This document shows positions 22,928-35,634 of a stretch of DNA of 64,000 nucleotides, one piece after another. The notes under the pieces are model-generated. The model did not search any database and was not told where the DNA came from. It worked only from the letters and a program-made list of their open reading frames with translations. Source of the stretch: Halocafeteria seosinensis (taxonomy: Eukaryota > Sar > Bigyra > Bicosoecida); assembly GCA_001687465.1 (NCBI GenBank), contig LVLI01000231.1:1-64000 (forward strand), given 5' to 3'. The translations under genes were made by a program, and so were the position numbers. Position 1 is the stretch's first letter. The number at the start of each line of letters is the position of its first letter.

Positions 22928-25520
22928 TTACATATTGCCCGTGACTTCATCCATTTCGGCTGTATACACGTCATTGTCCACTGCATACTTCTCATCGTAC
23001 GAATAGTAATCTTGCTGGAACTCCCATGTTACATAGTTTCTTTTCTCCTTCTCATCCCTCTTGACACTTAAGGGAGCATATGCTCCAGAATCCACTTCTT
23101 TTGCATAGTCAGTAGGAACTGTTTGGCAGAGGGTCATATCCTCAGGATGCTTTTCAAAGATGTCAATGGGTATTTCCAAACAATCTTTGCGAGGCGGGAG
23201 GCGCCATCGGATGCAAGGAATAAACATATTTCTTTCTGCGAGCAACACCGCCTCCGCCTTTAATTTGTACTGGAGTCCACGCTCCATGGCAAGGGCACTT
23301 ATGGCATGGTCTACCTTGTGAATCATTTTTGGGTCTGGAAGCAATACCGTTGATGTCCATCCATCCAATATTGACCTGGGAGCGTCCAACATCTCTGTTT
23401 CTTCCGGGAGTTCTTTGTCTGGAGAGGGAAATTCCAAAGGAACATCTGGAGTTGTTGTTTCTGGGGCAACCGATTTAGAACTTCTCCTGCGCAACTGTTC
23501 CAAAGCCTCCTTCTTTTGCACATCAGCTCGTTGAGCGTTGTACTTTTGTTGATACTCCACGAGCTTCCTTCTTCGCGTTTGCTCTCGTTGTGCCCGCTCT
23601 GAATCCGTTTCAGTTTCACGACGAGGTATTCCGTACTTGGTGCAACTGAATGCAGTCGCTACGTCAATCTCCTGTGCTCGAGAAACACAACCACAATAAG
23701 GTGGAAGCAGCTCAAGATGGATAATACTACCATCGCGAGGCGAAATAGCAGAGGATCGATCACTACAAAACACAAGGCTACGTACGTCAACCGGTATTCG
23801 CATGTCTTTCAAGATGCCTTTGGCAGGTTCCATGTCCAGAAAGCAAGTATCCCTGGTCATTTGCTTCATATAGTTCCGCCCGTGGTACAAGAATGGCTGT
23901 GGCCTCCATAGTGTTCGTCTCCAGTGAATAATTTGCTCAACTGTCTGAACTGTCAGTTTAACGATGGTGAGCAGGAGGGTCCTCGTTTCTATTTGCTGTA
24001 GGTTTAGAAATCGATTGGGAAGAGAGAGACTAAGGGCAGTTTCTTGGGATAACTGTTACATACCATATTTCCCTTTTGATCCTCCCACTCTACGTCAAAC
24101 CCCAGAAGAGGCGTTTTTCGTAGGCTCAACTCTTCTCTTCTCCGTGTCTTCGCTTGCTCATACCTCTGCGTCAACGCATCTGCAATACCGTCCAAAGCAA
24201 GTGGACACCAAACAAAATCCCACATACCATTAATAGCCGTTTGAGTGAATATATGGCTTTATTTCTGTGGTCAATTAGCCAATTTATGAGATCTCGAGAT
24301 CTGCGTAAGGCAGTTTTAAGCTGGTAAATGCTTGCGGTCTTTGTGGGGGAGATAGTTAGGGCTTCTTACGCTAAGTGTACTGTCAGTAATTGGATATGCA
24401 TCGCAACAGCAACCGCTTTACTAATTGTGAAACCTCCAGTACAATGGCTTGTGTAAAATAGTGTTCGGTCTCTGCATAATACGATGTTGAATGGATCGGA
24501 CCAAACAGTCAAATTGATGTATTCCGCTTACCTATTATCTATCCGTGCTTCGTCCCATAGAGTGTGCAAAAGCTCCTTCGCCCGGAGAAACCAACGTAGG
24601 CATCTATCTTTTGGTAATTGGCGAAATTTATGTACGAAGGCAGCGACAGCGGGTCCACTAAAGAAGGAGTTTTTCGTGCTCGGATGTGCAGTTACCCCTC
24701 TAAATCGTATGTGTTGCTTCTTCTCGAAAGACTGCTTTTCTTGCCCTTGGGAATCAGGCCTGGAACTATTTCGTGAGAATATGGGGCTACCTCCTGACTG
24801 CGCAGTTTCAGGTCTTTCTACTTGGCGGGGATAGTTGTCGCCCAATGCTACCGATTTGGCATCCGGCTTCGTGGAATCAGCTGCATCGCCTACTCCTGAC
24901 ATTTTCAAAGAACGAACAAAAGGCTCTGTATCTTCATCAGAATTGGAGCCCTCTTCTTCTTTGAGAATTTCCCACCATGAACCCCCGCCCTTGTACTCTC
25001 TAGTAGCAGTACCAGTCTCTCTGTCACTCTTAGCAACGGATGCTTCCTCAACAATTTCTCCTTCTGAAGCATGATCCTCAGAGTCATACTCGAAAGGATG
25101 ATGAGGCCGAGAAGCTGATGCTGCGACTATTTCTGCATCACGATGGATCTCTTCTTGCTCAACGAAGTCAAATTCCGTGTCAAATTGTTCAAATTCTCCA
25201 CTAGCTTCGTCGTCTTCTGGCTCAGTCTGGGATTGGGTGCTCTGAGTATTGCCATACCCATCCCAAGTGTTGCTTCTCTCTTCAATTTCTTGCGTCGGTC
25301 CTTTCGGATACACTCGTTTTCGTCGTGGGTCCACACGTACGGAGCCGAATAATGGAGTTAAGGTTTCTGCATTCACAGGTTGCCATGGTTGTGTTTCTGT
25401 ATGACCATCAGAGACATCCGAATCTTCTGAGGACGATTGATACTCCTCATCAATGTTGGGACCATGTGCTCCCGGCCCTCTTAAGACTTCTTTGCGATAT
25501 TCACTTTGTGATTCACTCAT
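22928..25520 (-). CDS. Protein of unknown function: acidic N-terminus plus conserved-looking C-terminal region
   Basis: The confident exons are 24225 (or 24256)-24064 and 23995-22928, joined by a 68-base intron. They encode IETRTLLLTIVKLTVQTVEQ and the Trp-rich HWRRTLWRPQPFLYHGRNY, then a basic coiled stretch and a tail rich in Asp, Tyr and Glu. Upstream, a 329-codon frame from ATG 25520 ends at 24532 exactly at a GTAAGC donor. It is very acidic and Ser-rich, then turns structured (RCLRWFLRAKELLHTLWDEA). Splicing 24531-24257 keeps frame and gives DNS-HIFTQTAINGMWDFVW, so one gene of three exons is likely. That intron would be 275 bases, about four times the local norm, and its acceptor lacks a pyrimidine tract, so two genes remain possible. 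No family is recognised with confidence. Confidence 0.5.
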
Positions 25521-25647
25521 GTCGGCACGGTGTTTCCGGTGTTGTGGTACGTCTTGCAACAGTTGTATGTCCCGTACGCTATTGGAGTTTTATGATGACT
25601 TTGCAATGGAGATTGGCAACCAACCAGAAAATGTAATTAACTGGGTT

Positions 25648-25669
25648 CGCGTTTGCATTTGCAAACGCG
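25648..25669. promoter_or_regulatory. Perfect 10-bp inverted repeat in a divergent promoter
   Basis: CGCGTTTGCA and TGCAAACGCG are exact reverse complements separated by TT. The site is in the 418-base gap between two divergent start codons (25520 minus, 25939 plus). Its core GTTTGCATTTGCAAAC loosely recalls the RFX X-box shape, an imperfect inverted repeat with a 1-3 base spacer, but is not a consensus match. A dimeric transcription-factor site is an inference from symmetry and position. Confidence 0.4.
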
Positions 25670-25938
25670 TGGGCAGGTTGTCTGTTTTTGAACTTATGTT
25701 GGCGACCCAATCGACGACGGCCTGCGGAAAAAACGCGCGCAGGTTCACAACATGCCGCGTATACACCAACCATACAACAGGACAGTCTGAGTTTCTGCGA
25801 GCATTGATCCATCAGTTTATATGGTCTCCGACCGGTGCGCGCTCTCAGCTGTCAACGAGGAGACGAAGAAACACACAGGAGTGTGTGGTGCGAGTCTTAC
25901 ACGGGCGTTAAGATTGCGCCGGGAGCTTTACGGGCGCC

Positions 25939-28900
25939 ATGTCGAGGTACAACAGCCGCAGCAAAGCTAGCACTTCCAGCAGAGTGGGGAGAAGTGGAGA
26001 GTCCCCAGGACTAGGACTTTCTGGACCTAGTAAGGCATTGGATGATCAGGATAATGCTATAAATGCTTTGAAACAACAGCTTGAGCAAGAACGGGAACGT
26101 CTTCGCGATTTATCCAGTTCCTATAGTTTCTCAAACCTTTCCAACTACACTAACAGGGCGGATAACCAGTTAAGCAGCTCGAAACGAGGAGAAAAATCCT
26201 ACCAATCGACCGGAAACCTCCGAGGGCAATCTCCTTCGAAGCAAGAAAGCCAAGGAACTGGACGGTCCCCCTTTAAGGATAGTTTGGTTCAGTCTAAGAG
26301 GCGTCCAGACTCTCCTACAGAACCAACGCCAAGTGCTGGAGCAAACCATCGGAGTCGTTATACTGGCAGCGAAGATAAAGCGAGTTCTCAAGATCGCTAC
26401 GATGATGCAGATACCCCTTTGACCGCGTCCGCTTTGGACAATAGGAGAACCCAACCGTCGTCTTCCGATGCAGAATCAAGTAACTACCGCAAGGCAGTGT
26501 CCTTCAGGACTTCTCCGAACTACGGTGACACCTGGAGGAGGAGTAATTCCCCTTCCAAAGCTGCAGGAAGAGAGACTTATAGTGTTAATCAACTTCAGCA
26601 ACATCGAAACTCTCCTACCGGCAGAGGCGAAGCAGAAGCCCAAGGCTCTGTTACTCCAAGATCTTCCATTGTCAGGAATACGGTGGATTCGTTGCGGGCG
26701 GAAAATCAGCAGCTTTCAAGCTTAGTTGAACAAACCCAAGGTGCACTAGACGAAGAGCGCAAGAGGAGAGAAGAGTTATATCATAAATACAAACAGGAAC
26801 TGGAGACTAAGGAAGAATGCCAGTCTGAAATCACTCGTCTAAAGAGGAGATTGGAGCGGGAAGAAGAAGAAAATGAGCGACTCCGAAATGACAAGGGGAG
26901 TACCGAGAGTCAGCTCTATACAACAAGCGAGAAACTAGCCAATGTTGAGTCGGAAAAGAACGAACTAGAGTCAAAACTAAAGGAAACCCGAGAATCGTTG
27001 GAATCTACCAACGCCGAAAAGCATCGCTATAGTGAAAAAGCAGCCGGTTTAGAGGAGCAATGCAACAATCTAGATGAAGAACTGAAAAAAGCGCGATCGG
27101 AATACCAGGACTTATACTCAAAGCTGACTGTTACCGAAAAGAACAAATCCACCCTCGTTGCTCAACAAGAGCGCGACGATAGCGAAAGGTCTCGGTTGAT
27201 GAGAAGCATTGCGTTAGCCCTTCAGGACGTTTTCAAGTGTTTGGATGATGGACAAGATCAACAAGGTGCTGAGGAAAGCGAGGTTGATAACAAGGCACTG
27301 AATGCTTCGCTCTTTTTCCAAAGTGATTGGTCTTCATTGCTATCACCAGAAAAGCTTAGCGAGTTGTTTAACGTTGTCCAAGTATTGCAAAGGAAAACAG
27401 TCCAATTGGTATCGAATGCCGATAGCAACCGTAAGAGGTCTGAAAAGCGAGCTCAAGAATTGGAAAACTCTTGGAAAAGAATTGAGCAACTTTCTTCTCA
27501 TTTGTATTCGCTGCAAGATGCTAACCAGGAAATTAGGGAAGAACTCAAACAAGCTCAGGAGAAGTGGACGACTCAGCGCCAGCGTTTGATTCAGGAGGCT
27601 GATAACAGGAGCGATCAACATTTAAAGCAGAAGCAACGCGAAATCGATAGCATCAAGGAGGAGCTCAATCAAGCAAAGGAGGATCTAAGACAAGCTGAAT
27701 TGAAAAATGAAGAGCTCAACACCTCTATTGAGAGAAAGGAGGAACAAATAAAAGAGCTTCAACATCAAGTCAATTCGCAATCATCCGCATACACCACTGT
27801 TGAAAAAGAACGACAGCAATACCGTGATCAATACTCCCGAGAGCAGGAAGATAGAAAAGCTGCGAGAGCGGAACTGGAGGAAGTAATGAAGGCGAAAGAA
27901 AGTCTTGAAATGGAACGAGACCAAGCGAAGAAGAAGGTTGATACGCTTCAGCGCAATAATGAAGAACTTCAAGGCCGTGTAGACAACCTGGAACGCGAGT
28001 TGAGGTTGAGAACGGGCAAATTGCAAGAGTTGGAAGCTGCGAAGTCACAGACAGAGGTGGAGTATTCACAATGGAAGCGGAGAGTGGAGAGTCTGGAGTC
28101 TCAGCTGAAAGATCAAGAGAGAGGATCGCAATCAGAGAAAGCAAACGTCTTACATATGAAGGAAAAAATCAAAAAGCTGGAAGACGAAATTGAATCGCAA
28201 CGGTGAGTAATAGATATTTTTCTCCTTTTGAGTTATTGATGATCCCTTATAGCGCTTTTTTTTTTGTTTTTTTTTCGCAGGCCGATGATCCGCGAGCTTC
28301 GACACAAACGGGAGGAATGCTCTAATCTATCCAATGAGATAGAGTCTCTGAAGAATGAGAATGATCGCTTAGAAAGGAAACTTAAAGTGGCGCAATCTGA
28401 GTATGAAGAAATCTTGGTAAGCAAATATGCGAGAACTTTGTAGGGTCCCACTCAATCATTCATGTATTCTTCGCCAAATCCTACGCTATTGACAGGCACA
28501 ATTCAATTCCGAGAAGGAACAAATGGCGCATAAAGAGCAATTATGGGATCGAAAGCTCCGTGAGGTGCAGGCCGAAGAAGAACGACAGAAACGTAGACTC
28601 GAGCACCAAATCAGCATGGTAAAACACGAACAACAGGGTAACTTGGAGAAGATTCGAGTAAGTGGTACCGATTGCGTTCGAAATTTCTCTATAAAGTGTG
28701 AACGAACAGTACTTACTACCGCAGTCGCTCCAATCTGAAAAGGACATGAGCAACCGCCAACTTGAAGACACAAAGGAAGAACTTGCTGCTAGCAAATACA
28801 CTATAGAAGCGCTTAAAAGAGAGCTAAATGGGGCTCATAATATGGCTGCTCGTTTAGGAAGCTCCTCATCTCGGCTTCAACTTGATGACTCCCATAGAAA

Positions 28901-29441
28901 TTTTAGACAGAGCACAGTCGTGAACAAACATACTACGATGTACGACAGCCCTGTGCATCACGGTCCTGCAGCTACTTCATATTATCGAGCCTCGTCCAAG
29001 TCCCCAAACGGAACATCGCACCAGGATTCAATACCTCAACCACATTGGCAACATGACACTACCTCCAAGTCTCAAGGTGATTCGCGGGTTGCTGCGGTGT
29101 CGCCAACATCCGCACACGGGACTCGCACAAGAGGCGACGAAGGGTTTCCGGATGAAGGAGAGAACCACGAAGAGGAAGGAGAGGTAGTTCAAGTTGATGA
29201 CGATGTGTTCGTGCACAGTCCCTCGCAACAGCAGCCAGCTTCATTTTCTTCGCATGGTAGAAGCTCTGCCTCAAGTAGTCATCAATACCATCAGTATCAG
29301 CAACAGCCTTCTGGAAGAAGCTTCACGTTGCAGAAAGAAGGCGAGTATACGCCCGCCGAGCATCAAGGACCAGTATCGCTGCAAGATATTGCAGCCCATG
29401 GGCTTGGTGGTTTAGCCTCTCCTTATGAGCCACCAGCATAG
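25939..29441 (+). CDS. Large coiled-coil protein of unknown function
   Basis: Four exons (25939-28202, 28281-28416, 28496-28657, 28725-29441) keep frame and encode 1092 residues. The first roughly 250 residues are Ser/Arg-rich and look disordered. From about residue 250 to 1000 the sequence is almost continuous heptad coiled coil rich in Glu, Lys, Gln and Arg. The last 200 or so residues are Ser/His/Gln-rich with an acidic patch. Such long rods occur in centrosome, rootlet and cytoskeletal proteins, and coiled-coil similarity alone cannot choose among them. The second intron donor is GTAAGC and the first acceptor has a long T tract (28258-28275). It ends 54 bases before the convergent gene at 29496. 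Confidence 0.75.
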
Positions 29442-29495
29442 ACTACATACAATCTGGTAATAGTTGGTATTAGAACTTCGGCGAAGAGGTACTGC

Positions 29496-30131
29496 TTAGC
29501 TCGTAGTGTTGCTACCTTCCCGGCCACCACTGTGGTGGTAGTGGTGATGATAATGATGGAAGTAGTGGTGGTGATAATGTATAAACACTTGTCCCTTAGC
29601 GGGATGACCTTTTGAAGTACAATCAGGCGTAGTTGTAGAAGTAGCAGCAGCCGCGGCCTCCTCCGCCGCTCGGTATCGATTGCCAGAGGACGATGAGAAG
29701 TCTGGGTTCCCCTGGGAGGCTTCCCCGCCCGGCTGCTGTATGGACGCATGACCAATATTGGGATCATCTGCCGCCGTCATTCTGTGGGTTGAGGGGTTGT
29801 CGGTATCTGCCTGAATAGCAGTCTGCTGCTGGAGTAGTCTATCCTGCCAGGAAGTATTCTGCTGCTGCTGAGAGGACTGCTGTTGTCCAAGATCAATGTC
29901 TTGTGGGGGTTTACCCATTAGTAGAGACTCTAGTTCCTCGTTGAACAGTCCCATCTCCTCTTCGTAAAAGGCACTTTTATCGGAACTTGTGGTGGCATTA
30001 TTAGGGTCCGTACTTGCTCCATTGAAACTTCCAGTGACGCTGCCATTGGAGCTGGTGCTGAAGAGACGCATGAAGGAGGAGGACGGTATTCTACGTCGTG
30101 TGATGATACCACCACGAAGCAAACGTAGCAT
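29496..30131 (-). CDS. Small probable mitochondrial protein with His/Tyr-rich tail, unknown function
   Basis: An intronless frame of 211 residues. The N-terminus MLRLLRGGIITRRRIPSSSF followed by MRLFSTSS is a convincing mitochondrial presequence (Arg-rich, no acids), which is why ATG 30131 is preferred over an upstream in-frame ATG near 30206. The middle is Gln/Ser-rich and probably disordered, with one acidic helix-like stretch (EEEMGLFNEELESLLMG). The C-terminus is packed with His and Tyr and could bind metal. No family was recognised. It lies directly downstream of GAA1 on the same strand, 62 bases after its stop. Confidence 0.55.
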   Translation of the reverse strand: MLRLLRGGIITRRRIPSSSFMRLFSTSSNGSVTGSFNGASTDPNNATTSSDKSAFYEEEMGLFNEELESLLMGKPPQDIDLGQQQSSQQQQNTSWQDRLLQQQTAIQADTDNPSTHRMTAADDPNIGHASIQQPGGEASQGNPDFSSSSGNRYRAAEEAAAAATSTTTPDCTSKGHPAKGQVFIHYHHHYFHHYHHHYHHSGGREGSNTTS

Positions 30132-30193
30132 GGTAGCTACTTGTGAGAGTAGGATATGTGCTGTGTACAGGAAAACTAGCAAGTGCGATTCTA

Positions 30194-33100
30194 TCAAACA
30201 ATCCATGACAGAGAAGTATATGAAACTATCGGCCCCACGACCAGGAACAGGTAGGGGAGTCCTGGTGAGCCCGTGGCCAGATGATACTGCAGAAGGTCTT
30301 CCACAAAGATTGCTAACTCAACACCCAAGGATGAAAGTGATTCTATGAAGACATCCCAATTGTAATTTCCTTGTACAATGAGGGAAACAACTGAATTTGA
30401 ATGGGATTCCGCTAGGACGGCCTCCAGGATGGAAGTCTTGTAGCCTGTCACCATATGAAGAAGTTCTTGGACCAAACCAGGATAGCATGTCGATAAGAAC
30501 TGAAGAACAATAAGTACTCCTAGCCAGGTAGAAATGATACACAGACCAATATCCGCGAGGGTGCCCAAGATTCCCCTGCTGTCGGTCCGGAGCGCCCTCC
30601 CAAAAATGCACAATGCAAGGGGTATTAGATAGAGGCCATTGAAGACGACGAGCGTATAATTGCTCAGGAGAAGTGAGGAATGGCAAAGAAACACAGTAAA
30701 CAATGCAGCAAAGGATAAACCTAGCTTTAGATTCCTCCTCTCTCTGCCAATGTAGGCCTTTTCTCCGAATCTTCTTTTCTGTTCCATGTCTAGTAGACAC
30801 CGAGCTTGTTCTTCCGGATGCATAGATTCCCACTTCTCCGCCGACGTCCGTATCTTCATTGCTAATTTATCACTAGGCTTTGGCTTTTCTGATGCAGGGG
30901 ACGTGCTTTTATGGGTACTATAGGTCTTGATGCTACCACAAAGTTCTGATAATGTCTCAGTGTCAAACCGATGCCACACGCTTCCCACGCATTTGGATAC
31001 CACCCTCAGAGTAGCCGCGAGAACGAACGTCAGAAAGAAATGGCCAAGTGACAATCGCTGGAGTAGGGTGGTCGTGGTTTCGAATGCTTCCTCAACACTT
31101 AGTGTACCGCTTGAGCTTCTGCTAACCAAAGCATAGGTGATAGCATGGGCTACGGACACCACAGTAAACCACACGGTAGAATATAAAACCACTGACATGC
31201 TCTGTAAGGACAACATCATTGCCAGTACTAATGGAGCGTGTAGCAAAATACTCTGGAGACGTAGTTCCTTATCCGGCACAAATTCAGTAGACGAAACCAA
31301 CAGATGCTGCCGACTCGCGGCATGTAGCCGCTCTTCCAGAACGTTTACTTTACGGATCCAATCCTCGATTTTCAGCATTAGAGAAAGGTGTACTCTTTTG
31401 TTATTCAGGCTGCCTTCCTGGGGGGTGTAAAGTCCTGTTTCATTGCGGAGCTGGCTTTGAAATATAGAAATACCAACACTATCAACGTTTTGTTGAGTTA
31501 GTCGTCCACCAGGGTTCTCCGGCCCCACAAGGAAACCACCAATACTTTGAACGTACGATTCCGCCCAAACCAGAAGGCTATACAGTCTAAAGTACCAGGT
31601 CCCGTAACCTTGGAGATAAACACTGATCAGTTGCGCTATTAAAGACTCTTGATCTTCTCCAAATCGACTCTTGCAAGAGGACTTCATTTCGTTACTCAAA
31701 TAAAGAGCCTGTTCAACGGCTTCCTTGATATGCACTTTTACCTGTGGGGCGTAACTCCTTAGTACAGGATACAAGCGTGGAGATTGAGGAGGAGAGATTT
31801 GTGTAGTCTCCTGGGGAATATCCGCAGCGGTGTAGCAGTAAAGTGCTCTGCCTTTTTCGGCGGTGCGCCTTCCTGCCGTAGGAGAGCCTTCAAGCATGGA
31901 ACTTCCCGGACCTAGCGAAACGAGTCGATGAAACATGGACGATAAAAGTTTCATGGGGTGCAAGGAATTAACGTGCAGAGAAACTAAAAAATTGAACACT
32001 CCTAGACGAAATCTCGGCAAAACGAATGGTGTAGAAGTTCCATCAACAGTTGGGGCAATCCGAGTCGTCGTTGACACCAGACTATTCTGGAACACCTGTA
32101 GTGTGGTCATATACAGATCCATTTCCGTAATCCTACCGTTAACTCCCTGCAAAATTCGAAGAAACAACAACACATACTACTTAAGAACACCCGAAGCGGT
32201 GCGCTTAATTCAATAATGCATACTTGTGTATGGACCTTGTAAACGTCCCAGGGGTAACCTCCTTGTTTGGTTATGTCCAAGGCTGCCGTTATAGGGCCAA
32301 CTGGGGCAGAGTCGAGCGGGTTCCTTTTGTCAAGCTCTCGAACTCGGTAGCCACTCACCGGTGAACGTAGATCGCTGTAGAATATGTCCACGTCTCTGCT
32401 TAAGTAACTATCAAGGTCTCGGTTGTGTCCACAGGAGTCATTATTGCCTCTGGTACGGACTGTAGCCAGGGAATCCTTAATGCCATCATAAGGGTCGCCA
32501 CCTAAGAAGGCAAACACTACATCTTTCCCCAGCCAAGTTGCTGCTTTCTGAAAATATCGTATCTCCTCGAGCATTAAAAAAGGTGAAGCTGGATAAGCTA
32601 CGCAGACGTGACTAGTATTGATTGGCATTCCTTTGTTGTCGTGTAAGCACAAGGAGTCCGTCTCAAATAGCTCGACAAACCTAGTGGTAACGAGTAGCGT
32701 CTCGTCAGACCGTCCCCTCCCTGTGGCACGGACAATGGCCCAAATATTGTACCGAATTTTATTTTTCTCTATTTCAGTCCCCCCTGACAAAAGTGGAATT
32801 TCATATGACGCATTATATCTTTCAACACCTGGAATTTCTCCCAATTTCTCGTACAGCCATGAGGCGGCCCGATGGGTTCGGGATTCGGCGCCCGGCTGCT
32901 CTCTACCCAGCGAGTCGGAGTAGTATTCTTGAGCCAATAGTGAAGAACGATTCACAAATGTCTCATCCAAGAGGCTCATGGCAGTCCGTGAAGAAAATGC
33001 AGTTTCTTCTCGTTTCACAGCTTGTGGCGCATGATCGTCTTCCAAAACCAAGAAGACAGGTAACGCAAAGAACCATACTGCCGCCACAGCATATAGCAGA

Positions 33101-33424
33101 AACCTGAGGGGACCATTTTAATGCGAGTTAGCAACAAGCTAGTCTAATGAATGACTGGCAGAGGGGCCACGCTACGTACAATACCGCTACAATAAGTCTT
33201 CGATGCTTGCGGCCCACTTTCTCCACGGTATTGGTGGGTTCCATGAGGTTGCAATCTTCACATTCATAGCTCGGTTCCGTGCTTTTGCTACCCTCTTCCG
33301 TGTGTACAGATAAAGAGGCTCCTATGTAATTCCCATGGAGGGGTGCAGTGTTGGAGATCTTGTGATCTTCGGGTCTCGGAGGACGAGCACACTTCAGTCG
33401 GGAGACATTCAGTGTCGACGACAT
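30194..33424 (-). CDS. GPAA1: GPI transamidase subunit GAA1-like
   Basis: Three exons (33424-33180, 33103-32224, 32146-30194) keep frame and give 1025 residues. The first intron uses a GTACGT donor inside codon TTG and restores a first membrane segment (IVAVLFLLYAVAAVWFFALP), matching the N-terminal anchor of GAA1. A luminal domain follows, and the second junction creates HTQGVNGRITEMDLYMTTL, equivalent to the GxNGxLPNxDLxN signature of the family. The C-terminal half has about six or more hydrophobic segments (for example GLSFAALFTVFLCHSSLLLS), as in GAA1. The protein attaches GPI anchors to proteins in the ER as part of the transamidase complex. It is longer than the animal protein (about 620 residues), with extra loops. 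The second intron is 77 bases. Confidence 0.8.
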
Positions 33425-33656
33425 CTCCGACCACCTATTACTATACTAATCTAAATTGAAAGAGATGCACCATCGTATACGACTACACAATTCCTTGCCA
33501 GAGTGCATGAATGGCTGTCAGCTCGCCAAAATCGGCAACTTCACAACAAAACCAGAAAGCTTCCAGACTGAAGGATTAGTACAACTGGGGATACAATACG
33601 AATGACAGGTTCGTGCCAATGCAGAAGAGATGCTTTAATTTATTGTTATTATGTCA

Positions 33657-35634
33657 TTATCGCTTCTGCTTCTTCAAGCGTTCTTCGATGCTGGGCTCCT
33701 GCTTCCTGGTCTCCAAGGGATGATACTTGTCTCGAGAACGATATCCCAGTATGTGTTCCAAATGCTCGTCGGGTGCATCCCGAATACCTACTACGTGTTG
33801 TAATTGTTCACATACTTTGGCATTGGAGGATGCTACAGCTGAACATATCAGTTCTCCCCAACTCCAATAGTTTCTAACATTGGGATCTATACATGGGAGG
33901 CATTCAGCTGAATCTTGAGGAACTTCCCTTGGAGTATCAGTACTTGGGCGAGTGTCAGGAAACACGAGAGTACCGGTATCTGCTAGAAGCTTGCTCGACC
34001 TACGGCGGTATCTTTCTTCGAGGAAGGATGCATATGAAGCTGTACCTGGCAAGAATTTCCGTGGTACATGTAAGGAAGGAATACGGTTGTCAACAGCGCC
34101 GACGGGACATAAGTCCCGTGATGTCTCCGTATCATCAATTGTGGTACTCGATGCGCTTTCGTAGTTGCACACGAGCTTCTCAATAGAATCAGCTTGAATC
34201 CATTTAGGCTTGCAAACAACATGCTCACCATTATCACTATCCTTCCGCAGAGGCACTGGCCTGTTGTATAGAGATTGGAGCATATCGGATATCATGGACA
34301 TGCGAATCGCTGAATCAGCCCACAGCTTTTCTAACGACTGGGTCAGACGCTGCAGCGACTTCGATGGGCACCAGAGCGGAAGACTGTGAAAATGACAATA
34401 ATATAGCAGCAACGGACGCTCGGAAGCCAGATGATAACTTGGTTTCCCGGGGAATTCTAAGGGGTTCAAAAGGCGATCAACAATTCTGGGACTCTCGAGA
34501 TGCTTTGCGACAAGGAAGAGTACCGCTACCATGCATCTTACTTGGTGCCAGAGAAACGCGCAACCCACTACTTCGACGAAATAAACTTGGTGTCTAGTTT
34601 GCAAGTACGACAAATGATCGAAGCTCTTGAGCTCGTCCGTCACCGAACTGGATGCCCTAGCGATAGAATTCAATGGATGAATATCACAGGATATAAGTTT
34701 TCTCGAAAAAGATTTAACATTTGCGACGTCCGGCTTACAAAAATTCCGGAAGTCATGCGTCCCCTCTAATTTTTTGGCAGCAGTTCTCATTTGCTCAATA
34801 TCCAGTCCTCGTTTCACGAAATAGTACCGATACACTCGGTAAGATGCGCTATGCCGCGCCGAGAATTGAGTTCCAGCGTCACACCATCCGCCGACTCGAA
34901 TGTCTTCGGGCAATATTTTGTTCAGCATGCCAACGTAGTCAAGTTCTGATTCAGGAGAAGGGAAATCCTCACCCGCAGCTAATGGATCCGCACGGCCGTC
35001 TTCGCGCACAGTTGTAGCTTTCGCTTTCGACCTGAGGCGAAGTGACAGTATCTGCCAATTGGCTGAGACTCCACGGTCTGTGCGTCCACATCGTTGGTAC
35101 TTAGCATCGTCGCGAGAGTCATTGGGTAACAGCTTTGTCGTATGCAATGCTTTAAATAAATGCGATTCTACACTCTTCATGCAAGAGCTTGAGTCCTCTT
35201 GTCCACTCCCGTATTGCTCCGTTTGCGCTGCTAGTCCGATGTACTTCTCCCCCAAGTACATGACCTGGAGCGCTACGTGTCTATATCTGTACCGCGAGTA
35301 GTCGAACTCTCTCCCGCGTTTTTTGGAATTTTTCTGTGCGCTCTTCATATCTTCGTCTGTATCATCCTTGGTCTCTCGTTCGCATAAGCCATCCAAAACT
35401 TCTCTGAGCTTGTCTGAAATCATCAAATAGCACCCATCCACCTCGGAAACTGTAGTTACATAGAACGACCTACGTACCAGCATCCATAGAGTTCGCCAGC
35501 CTCTTGCACAGAAGTGCAAGCTTCTTTCTACTAGAATTATCTATCAAACGGTCTGCTCGGGCATGTTGATTGGTCTCGGTAGTGCTGGTAGAACTGTGAA
35601 CGCCATTGGTTCCTTCGCGATTTGCCGTAGACAT
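33657..35634 (-). CDS. PUS3: tRNA pseudouridine(38/39) synthase, PUS3/DEG1 type
   Basis: Two exons (35634-35478, 35413-33657) with a 64-base intron encode 637 residues. TruA-family landmarks are present: ALQVMYLGEKYIGLAAQ, the catalytic-Asp motif YQRCGRTDRGVSA, NKILPEDIRV, FSARHSASYRVYRYYF, KKLEGTHDFRNFCK, and VGCAFLWHQVRCMVAVLFL. The combination FCKPD and HQVRCM with an extended C-terminus points to the PUS3/Deg1 branch, which modifies U38 and U39 of the tRNA anticodon arm. The C-terminal roughly 200 residues are poorly conserved and end in a basic patch (ERLKKQKR), perhaps a nuclear signal. A possible upstream extension of the frame lacks an ATG, so 35634 is chosen. Confidence 0.9.

Noticed and set aside
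34364-35301. Several plus-strand frames across PUS3
   Set aside because: They overlap the conserved PUS3 catalytic region on the minus strand and have no family features.
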